DNA of 17,553 nucleotides from Microcaldota archaeon (GTDB lineage Archaea; Micrarchaeota; Micrarchaeia; Micrarchaeales; CABMGC01). Positions 12,796-17,553 of this stretch are shown here, in pieces. The position numbers and the translations under genes were made by a program. Location of the stretch: contig DAHVAU010000016.1 of NCBI GenBank assembly GCA_027314465.1, positions 1 to 17,553 of the forward strand, in the 5' to 3' direction. Within the stretch, counting starts at the first letter, position 1. Each line of letters begins with the position of its first letter. Below the pieces are notes generated by a model that searched no databases, had not been told where the DNA came from, and was given only the letters and a program-made list of their open reading frames with translations.

Positions 12796-13314
12796 ATGCA
12801 GAAGAACAACATGGCCATAGCCGCAGTAGTAGTGATAATCGCAGCCCTGGCAGCTGGATACGTGCTGCTGAGCGGCGTTCTGTCGCCTTCGGTAGTCTCG
12901 GGTGACACCGTAGGCGTCTATTACACGGGCGCATTCACCAACGGCACAGTGTTCAACTCAAACGTGGGCTCAAAACCCCTGACATTTATGGTGGGAGCGG
13001 GCCAGGTAATTCCAGGATTTGACCAGGCCGTGGTCGGAATGGGTCTGGGCCAGAACAAGACCGTGACTATTCCGGTAAATCAGGCATACGGTCCTGTGAA
13101 CCCGGCCCTTATAGTAAGCGTACCCGTCAATGATTTCGGAAGCAACACCCTCGCCGTGGGTGAATACATAACCCAGACAACCAAGAGCGGCCAGCAGCTG
13201 CAAGGCGTTGTAACTGCAGTCAATGCTACAAACGTCACTGTGGACTTCAACTCGCCACTTGCAGGGCATGCGCTCGTATTCACAATAAAGGTAGTGAACA
13301 TAACCAAAGGATGA
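12796..13314 (+). CDS. FKBP-type (SlyD-like) peptidyl-prolyl isomerase, membrane-anchored
   Basis: A 172-residue FKBP/SlyD-type peptidyl-prolyl cis-trans isomerase. An N-terminal hydrophobic anchor (about 6-30) is followed by the FKBP half-domain: GDTVGVYYTGAFTNGTVFNS, then VIPGFDQAVVGMGLGQNKT and VTIPVNQAYG. Next comes a SlyD-like insert-in-flap segment (VPVNDF ... YITQTTKSGQQLQGVVTAVN), and the fold closes with LVFTIKVVNI. Five sequons and the anchor suggest that the catalytic part faces outward, where it would assist exported proteins such as the DUF4382 protein just upstream. ATG 12796 follows GTGAT closely; ATG 12811 is an alternative. The gene ends 15 bp before the stop of the convergent proton ATPase gene. 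Family assignment is firm; the client is inferred. Confidence 0.92.
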   Translation: MQKNNMAIAAVVVIIAALAAGYVLLSGVLSPSVVSGDTVGVYYTGAFTNGTVFNSNVGSKPLTFMVGAGQVIPGFDQAVVGMGLGQNKTVTIPVNQAYGPVNPALIVSVPVNDFGSNTLAVGEYITQTTKSGQQLQGVVTAVNATNVTVDFNSPLAGHALVFTIKVVNITKG

Positions 13315-13329
13315 TGGCGCTCAAGGCGC

Positions 13330-15696
13330 TCAGCGTGCCACTGCACCAATCTTCCTGAACACCACTGATTTTACAGCGTCGTTTACCAGCAGGAACAGCA
13401 ATGAGATCCCAAGAACGATGGCTATTGCTGTAGTGCTGATTCCAGCCATAAGTATTCCAGTGCGCGCCAGGAACATCCCGACGAGTATGCCTGCGCCTGA
13501 GGATGCCATGAGCGGTATGCTGGGCCTGGAGCTCCAGAAATGCCTCTTGTCTCTCAGGTTGAATATGATGAACTGGTCGGTTATGTTGAACATGAGAAAT
13601 ACCATGGTCTGGAACTGCACCAGCGTCAGGCCGAGAAGGCCAATCCCTATCGGTATGAACACCAGTGTCTCTACGGCAAGCAGTATCCCCAGAGTGCCTG
13701 CAGAGTAAATCATCGAGCGTATGTTCCATGAATCTGGCTTCACAGAGTATGTCACGTTGTCTGTAGAGAGTGTTATGTTGACTATGTCGTTTGTGAAGAG
13801 CAGCAGTATCAGCAGGAACGGCGTTATCACCATTGCCTTAAGCAGCACGAAAGCAATGGCTACGAAGCCCACTATCTGGAACACCTTAGTGACCTTCACC
13901 AGCGTATACGTGCTCATGCGCTCGAAGATCCTGCGGCTCTCCTTTACTGCATCCACTATGACCTCAAGCCCGTCCCTTGTGAGAACCAGGGCTGCTGAAC
14001 TCTTGGCCACGTCAGTTGCGTTCGCAACTGCAATGCCAACCTCTGCCTCCTTAAGCGCAGGCGCATCGTTCACTCCATCTCCGGTCATGCCCACTATATA
14101 GCCCTTCTTCTGCAGTGCCTTGACGATCGTATACTTGTCCTGTGGGTACACCGCGGCGAATCCGTCGGACTTGACTATCCTGTCCACGTTCTCGCTTGCA
14201 TGGCGCAGCTCCACAATGTTCTTTCCCAGCCCTATCTCCTTTGCGATCTCCTTGGCAACTGTAAGACTGTCTCCTGTAATCATCTTCACTGATATGCCCA
14301 GATCGTTGAGCTCGTTTATAAGGCGCCCCACCTCCTTTCTTGGCGGATCGTACAGAGCAATCAATCCAACCAGCGACCATCGCGCGCTGCCTTTGCGCAC
14401 TGCAACTGCTATGGCCCTGAGCCCTCTGTTTGCCAATGCCTCCACATCCGCATCGACACGTTTCTTTGCCGATGGTGCGCTGCTGGCAAGTTTTGTTATG
14501 ACCCATGTGGCTCCCTTGCTCACAGTGTATTTGGTGCCATTATCCGCAATGAGCGCCTCTGTCCTCTTTGTCGAAGGGCTGAACGGGCTGAAGGACAGGC
14601 GCCTTCCTGCCTTTACGTGTATCGCAGAGGAGTACTCGAGCAGGGCCATGTCTATAGGATCCTCGTCCTCCTCCCTAGATGCCTCGGCGGCATATCTGAG
14701 CACCTCCTGCTCAGTGCATCCGTACGCTATAACCTCCTTGACCGTTATTGCATTCTGTGTGAGCGTGCCTGTCTTGTCGGTGCACAGTATGGTCATGGTG
14801 GCTATGTCCTCAACGGCTTCAAGTTTTGTTACAAGCACTGACTTCTTTGCAAGCTTCTCAGTCCCAAGTGCCATCGACACAGTGAACGCTGCCGACAGCG
14901 CCACAGGAACCGAGGCAACGAAGATAACGAGCAGGAAGGGTATGAGTGTGAGGGGCGGCATGTGGAATACGTACACGCCGTAAAGGAACATAGCTGCAAC
15001 TATCACACCATCGCCAGCAACCAGGTACTTGACAAGCCTCATTATGGCTTCCTCAAGGTGCGAGGCTGGGCTTGCTATGGCCACAAGCTTTTCTGTGGTC
15101 CCATATCTTGTACTGGGCCCTGTACCTGTCACTATGCAAGTGGCCTCGCCTCTCTTGATCGTGGCTCCCTGATAAAACATGTCACCGGGCGTCTGGACAA
15201 CCGGCATGGACTCTCCCGTTATGACTGATTCGTCAGATTCGAGCAGTTCGCACTCAACTACCTTGGCATCAGCCGGGATCCTATCCCCAGGCCTGACCCT
15301 TATCACATCTCCTGGCACCAGCAGCCTTGCTTGCAGTACTTCCCACGTTCCGTCCCTGAGCACTCGGGTGGTTGATGCGAGCATGCTACTAAGAGCCTCC
15401 ACCGACCTGTCGGCCTTGCGCTCCTCAACGAAGCCTATCGCGGCATTGGATACAAGAAGCACTATTATTATGTAGAAGTCGTCCATGCGGCCAGTTGCAA
15501 AAGACAGTATGGCTACCAGCCACAGCAGCAGCTGCACAGGCCCGTAGAACTTCCTCAGGAACTTGGCATACGGGTTCTTCTTCTTAGGCCTTACCTCGTT
15601 GTACCCATACTTTTCCAGCAGTCGTCTAGCTTCTCCAGAACCGAGCCCTCTAGCGCTCCTTGCGGCGCCCTGGGATGCGATGTTGCCGCGTTTCAT
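13330..15696 (-). CDS. Proton-efflux P-type ATPase (P3A)
   Basis: A 788-residue P-type ATPase of the plasma-membrane H+-ATPase type, which expels protons using ATP. Motifs: cation-ATPase N-terminus LLEKYGYNEVRPKKKNPYAK, actuator TGES (160-163), TM4 ASVPVALSAA (261-270), phosphorylated D307 in DKTGTLT, KMITGDS (471-477) and TGDGVNDAP (538-546). TM6 reads LLLFTNDIVNITLSTDNV with D637, which aligns with the proton-binding Asp region of fungal and plant pumps. No long autoinhibitory C-terminus is present. Similar pumps occur in Thermoplasmatales, Micrarchaeota and other acidophiles. Start 15696 has TTTTTATA (15718-15725) centred 25.5 bp upstream and is leaderless. Other cations cannot be ruled out, but the motif set favours H+. 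Confidence 0.93.
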   Translation of the reverse strand: MKRGNIASQGAARSARGLGSGEARRLLEKYGYNEVRPKKKNPYAKFLRKFYGPVQLLLWLVAILSFATGRMDDFYIIIVLLVSNAAIGFVEERKADRSVEALSSMLASTTRVLRDGTWEVLQARLLVPGDVIRVRPGDRIPADAKVVECELLESDESVITGESMPVVQTPGDMFYQGATIKRGEATCIVTGTGPSTRYGTTEKLVAIASPASHLEEAIMRLVKYLVAGDGVIVAAMFLYGVYVFHMPPLTLIPFLLVIFVASVPVALSAAFTVSMALGTEKLAKKSVLVTKLEAVEDIATMTILCTDKTGTLTQNAITVKEVIAYGCTEQEVLRYAAEASREEDEDPIDMALLEYSSAIHVKAGRRLSFSPFSPSTKRTEALIADNGTKYTVSKGATWVITKLASSAPSAKKRVDADVEALANRGLRAIAVAVRKGSARWSLVGLIALYDPPRKEVGRLINELNDLGISVKMITGDSLTVAKEIAKEIGLGKNIVELRHASENVDRIVKSDGFAAVYPQDKYTIVKALQKKGYIVGMTGDGVNDAPALKEAEVGIAVANATDVAKSSAALVLTRDGLEVIVDAVKESRRIFERMSTYTLVKVTKVFQIVGFVAIAFVLLKAMVITPFLLILLLFTNDIVNITLSTDNVTYSVKPDSWNIRSMIYSAGTLGILLAVETLVFIPIGIGLLGLTLVQFQTMVFLMFNITDQFIIFNLRDKRHFWSSRPSIPLMASSGAGILVGMFLARTGILMAGISTTAIAIVLGISLLFLLVNDAVKSVVFRKIGAVAR

Positions 15697-15717
15697 AAAC
15701 AGATTCTTCTACCAAGG

Positions 15718-15725
15718 TATAAAAA
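15718..15725 (-). promoter_or_regulatory. TATA box of the proton ATPase gene
   Basis: TTTTTATA on the minus strand, centred 25.5 bp upstream of ATG 15696. A small hairpin (GCACC/GGTGC, 15728-15743) lies immediately upstream of it. Confidence 0.65.
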
Positions 15726-15727
15726 CA

Positions 15728-15743
15728 GCACCAAAACAGGTGC
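15728..15743 (-). repeat. Small hairpin upstream of the ATPase promoter
   Basis: GCACC-AAAACA-GGTGC on the plus strand, 5-bp arms with a T-rich loop (TGTTTT) when read on the minus strand. It sits where TFB or a regulator would contact DNA upstream of the TATA box, and could also be part of the termination region of the DUF5679 gene. Confidence 0.35.
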
Positions 15744-15763
15744 GCCAGGGCCGGAAAGAAATA

Positions 15764-15790
15764 GACGCCGGGACACGTCTCCCGGCAGTC
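15764..15790 (-). terminator. Stem-loop downstream of the DUF5679 gene
   Basis: GCCGGGA (15767-15773) pairs with TCCCGGC (15780-15786) around a 6-nt loop. GAC/GTC extend the stem past one bulged base (15787). On the minus strand it follows the DUF5679 stop by 15 bp and is itself followed by the pyrimidine run TATTTCTTTCC. This could terminate transcription or protect the mRNA end before the ATPase promoter. Confidence 0.5.
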
Positions 15791-15805
15791 ACTCAAAGCA
15801 AAAAC

Positions 15806-15946
15806 TTATCCGCCTATCTTGAACATCTTTGTGCCGCAGACAGGGCAGACTCCCTGGGTGGCCTTCTTTCCGTTCTTCATAGTTACCTGCTTTGCGTCCT
15901 TCATCTCGCGTTTCTCCTTGCACTTTACACAATATGCTTCGACCAT
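15806..15946 (-). CDS. DUF5679 zinc-ribbon protein, 46 aa
   Basis: A 46-residue archaeal zinc ribbon. MVEAYCVKCKEKREM supplies the first Cys pair (C6, C9) and GVCPVCGTKMF the second (C34, C37), with QVTMKNGKKAT in between. This order is the DUF5679 pattern widespread in archaea and some bacteria. The protein is short, basic and probably cytoplasmic; a nucleic-acid-binding or structural role is usually assumed but unproven. The ORF is complete with ATG 15946 and TAA 15806-15808. The promoter is less clear: TATATAAG (15957-15964) is only 15 bp away, while TTTTAAAA in the palindrome at 15972-15985 is centred 32.5 bp away. A stem-loop follows the gene. Confidence 0.88.
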   Translation of the reverse strand: MVEAYCVKCKEKREMKDAKQVTMKNGKKATQGVCPVCGTKMFKIGG

Positions 15947-15971
15947 GCTATCGCCACTTATATATTGCATG

Positions 15972-15985
15972 GTATTTTAAAATAC
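15972..15985. promoter_or_regulatory. 14-bp perfect palindrome in a divergent promoter region
   Basis: GTATTTTAAAATAC, fully self-complementary, between the DUF5679 gene (minus) and the DUF981 gene (plus). Its AT-rich centre may serve as the TATA element for DUF5679, or it could be an operator. Confidence 0.4.
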
Positions 15986-16055
15986 GTTGCTGTGCTGTGT
16001 GCCGTTGCATATATGCCCTCGCCCCGCCTTCCAGCAATGGTATTTCATATATCAA

Positions 16056-16061
16056 TATAAA
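16056..16061 (+). promoter_or_regulatory. TATA-like box of the DUF981 gene
   Basis: TATAAA centred 40.5 bp upstream of ATG 16099. The longer distance implies a leader of about 14 nt. No strong ribosome binding site is seen. Confidence 0.4.
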
Positions 16062-16098
16062 CATTGCCGTACACTCTTTGTATAGGGTTGGCATTTGC

Positions 16099-16710
16099 AT
16101 GATAGATAACCTCGCGTTCCTGCTGCTCTCTCTGGGATTCGTAGGCTTCCTTACGTTGTACATGACTGCAGGGGTATACAAAGAGTACAGGAAGCGCAGG
16201 CGCATGGACATATACAGCACGATAAGCGGCGGAATACTTCCCCTAGGTGCTCTTGGCGTATACCTATTCATAATGGGCATAGTGGGGCAGCTCACCTGGC
16301 CGCTGCCTGGAAGCTACAATATACTGTTCTTCGATCCTCTGGTAGGGCTGGGCATAGTGCTTATAGGGTTCGCGTATTCTGTGAGGACCGGGATCCCGAT
16401 GCATTACGTTGGCCTGCTCTCGCTGCTTCTGGGAGTCATGGTGATATACTACGGGGTAGAAGGGTTCTCCATAGGGCTTACCCAGGCGCCGATGGCTCTG
16501 CTGGGCCTATTCATCTCATTTGGCCTGACAGGGATATTCGCATTTCCTGTATCGCTCATACTGGATCTTGAGCCAGGAAGGACATCCAAGCACCCGAAGG
16601 TCTGGTTCCTGATGCTTGTACTGTTCTGGGTATTCCTGTTCACTGCATCCGTACTCTCGTACGTAATAGGTGCGCTTGCAGTGCCCGGCCATCTCCTGAC
16701 CCCACCGTAG
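16099..16710 (+). CDS. DUF981-family membrane protein
   Basis: A 203-residue integral membrane protein with about six transmembrane helices. It starts MIDNLAFLLLSLGFVGF and has the characteristic centre WPLPGSYNILFFDPLVGLGI, followed by GLLSLLLGVMVIYYGVEGFS and ALLGLFISFGLTGIFAFP. These match the archaeal DUF981 family, whose role is unknown. One cytoplasmic loop is very basic (YKEYRKRRRMD). I choose ATG 16099 because the longer open frame upstream crosses the promoter region and encodes no membrane-like sequence. It is convergent with the CcdC-like gene, 24 bp apart. Family assignment is moderately firm; function is not known. Confidence 0.8.
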   Translation: MIDNLAFLLLSLGFVGFLTLYMTAGVYKEYRKRRRMDIYSTISGGILPLGALGVYLFIMGIVGQLTWPLPGSYNILFFDPLVGLGIVLIGFAYSVRTGIPMHYVGLLSLLLGVMVIYYGVEGFSIGLTQAPMALLGLFISFGLTGIFAFPVSLILDLEPGRTSKHPKVWFLMLVLFWVFLFTASVLSYVIGALAVPGHLLTPP

Positions 16711-16734
16711 CGGATTCATTGCGCGCCTCCAGGC

Positions 16735-17256
16735 TCACTGCTCAGGCGCTCCAATCTTCTTCCTGTATGACTCGTAGTTCCTCTTGATGTGAACTGCCTC
16801 TCCTACTATCATCCCTGTCGTGCCTGCAAGCACAATGTCAACTGCAAGTGCGGCAATCGGCACTGCCGGGTACGCTATCTCCACTGCGAATCTGCCTATG
16901 AATGATAAGAGCCATATGATCATTATCGCAGGGGATCTGCTGTAATAGACTGCGCCGCCCTTGGTGAAGAATCTCACGCCTCCTGCTATTCGCAGCCCTA
17001 TCACGGTCCCTATGGCCAGAGCGCCAGCAGCTACCACTACATCAAGGTATGACGGATTGACTGCCAGCAGGTCTATTGCAGTCAGGGCAAGGTATATCAC
17101 AGGCAGCCTGTACAGCGTGGTTGTAGTGAACTTCATCCCTCTTATGCTCCTGTAAATACGAACGGCTACGAGTACTGTTATTATGACTAACAGGATCCCC
17201 AGCTCAGAACCAGGTATGCCGGCGAAACCGGCGGCGCCATAGTTCTCTATTGACAT
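16735..17256 (-). CDS. CcdC-like (DUF1453) membrane protein
   Basis: A 173-residue hydrophobic protein, about five transmembrane helices. N-terminal MSIENYGAAGFAG leads into GILLVIITVLVAVRIYRSIR, then a cytoplasmic stretch with FTTTTLYRLPVIYLALT. A central region has GTVIGLRIAGGVRFFTKGGAVYYSRSPAIMIIWLLSFIGR, and a final helix precedes a basic tail. The 'G-x-R ... YYSRSP' arrangement is typical of DUF1453/CcdC-like proteins, which are uncharacterised or distantly linked to cytochrome c maturation in Bacillus. The start at 17256 is set by AATAAATA (17279-17286) centred 26.5 bp upstream; the extra 13 codons to 17295 would include the promoter. The gene lies downstream of the hydrolase on the same strand but has its own TATA box. 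No specific function is inferred. Confidence 0.78.
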   Translation of the reverse strand: MSIENYGAAGFAGIPGSELGILLVIITVLVAVRIYRSIRGMKFTTTTLYRLPVIYLALTAIDLLAVNPSYLDVVVAAGALAIGTVIGLRIAGGVRFFTKGGAVYYSRSPAIMIIWLLSFIGRFAVEIAYPAVPIAALAVDIVLAGTTGMIVGEAVHIKRNYESYRKKIGAPEQ

Positions 17257-17278
17257 GCAGGTATCATAATGCCGCGCG

Positions 17279-17286
17279 TATTTATT
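17279..17286 (-). promoter_or_regulatory. TATA box of the CcdC-like gene
   Basis: AATAAATA on the minus strand, centred 26.5 bp from ATG 17256. A single GTATGACA sequence (17290-17297, minus strand) lies just upstream and matches the core repeated at 9236-9255. Confidence 0.6.
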
Positions 17287-17304
17287 GCTTGTCATACTTG
17301 CAGG

Positions 17305-17553
17305 TCAGAGGGAAGCCGCCCATCGTGACGCTGTAATTCCAAGCTCTTTTTCCGTGCCCTCGAAGCTATGGCCTGCGCCTTCTATGATTGCCGATGAGAA
17401 GTGCCTTGATGCAGTGCGCTCACCAAGCATCTCCAGGCATGCGCCAACGTCTTTCGGAGCATCCTCCAACTCCCCGAATATGGCTAGAACAGGCACTCTT
17501 ATCGCGCCGAACTCCCTAAGCTGCCCTTCATAGTTGAACATCCTGGCCTCTAT
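17305..17553 (-). CDS. Alpha/beta hydrolase (dienelactone-hydrolase-like), C-terminal part
   Basis: The last 82 codons of an alpha/beta hydrolase whose start lies beyond the right edge. The reading IRVPVLAIFGELED places the acid residue region, and IIEGAGHSFEG carries the catalytic His (GAGHSF) in the position normal for dienelactone-hydrolase-like enzymes. The end GTEKELGITASRWAASL is the usual final helix. The nucleophile Ser and oxyanion region are outside the window, so the substrate cannot be stated. The frame is open through the last base of the window (IEARMFNYEGQL), so ATG 17541 is internal, not the start. It ends 48 bp before the start of the CcdC-like gene on the same strand. Confidence 0.85.
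   Translation of the reverse strand: MEARMFNYEGQLREFGAIRVPVLAIFGELEDAPKDVGACLEMLGERTASRHFSSAIIEGAGHSFEGTEKELGITASRWAASL

Noticed and set aside
13316..13332. Tandem GGCGCTCA repeat (9-bp period) between the FKBP and ATPase stops.
   Set aside because: Only two units, one overlapping a stop codon; probably chance in GC-rich sequence and not a usable terminator.
14120..14983. 287-codon open frame antisense to the proton ATPase.
   Set aside because: The minus-strand frame encodes continuous ATPase motifs; the antisense reading is Ser/Thr/Ala-rich and has no domain.

Overview
The window reads as a chromosomal segment of an archaeon. Most genes have an archaeal TATA box (TATAAATA, TTATAAG, TATAAAAG). 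In about seven cases the box centre lies only 24-27 bp from the start codon, the spacing expected of leaderless mRNAs. Others have a box 33-40 bp away plus a weak Shine-Dalgarno element (AGGT, GGTGA or GTGAT). Arg is mostly AGG/AGA and Ile mostly ATA. Families such as DUF5679, DUF981 and DUF1453 also fit archaea. A P3A proton-pumping ATPase, a copper exporter and an NhaP antiporter suggest an acidic, metal-rich habitat, so an acidophilic Thermoplasmata or Micrarchaeota-like lineage is my guess; this is inference, not proof.

Left part (1-1693): the N-terminal end of an ABC ATPase gene and a 52-residue membrane protein on the minus strand, then a divergent HTH_42/AlkZ-like protein on the plus strand. 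Next comes a compact plus-strand copper operon (1842-5022). It holds a PadR-type regulator with a C-terminal Cys cluster, a Met/Tyr-rich membrane protein, a YHS metallopeptide, a 32-codon CxxC ORF and a YHS-CopA P1B ATPase. A perfect 17-bp palindrome lies just downstream of its TATA box.

Middle (5094-9184), mostly minus strand: a DUF1801 protein, preceded by what looks like the scar of an internal deletion joining an ArsR gene start to an AHSA1/SRPBCC gene end. Then come an NhaP-type antiporter, a divergent four-helix membrane protein, an unrecognised 183-residue membrane protein, and a ribbon-helix-helix/nucleotidyltransferase fusion whose nucleotide-binding signature is degenerate.

The fusion gene is divergent from a plus-strand run (9277-13314): cupin protein, 2H phosphodiesterase, PPOX-fold flavoprotein, a sequon-rich DUF4382 surface protein and a membrane-anchored FKBP. 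The intergenic space between fusion and cupin carries back-to-back TATA boxes and repeated GTATGAC elements spaced one helical turn apart, a plausible operator for the RHH domain. This is the best candidate for an undescribed regulatory system.

Right end (13330-17553): the H+-ATPase and a DUF5679 zinc ribbon (minus), a DUF981 membrane protein (plus), a DUF1453/CcdC-like membrane protein (minus) and the C-terminal end of an alpha/beta hydrolase (minus). I saw no rRNA, tRNA, CRISPR array, IS element or replication origin. There is no gene-free stretch longer than 300 bases.
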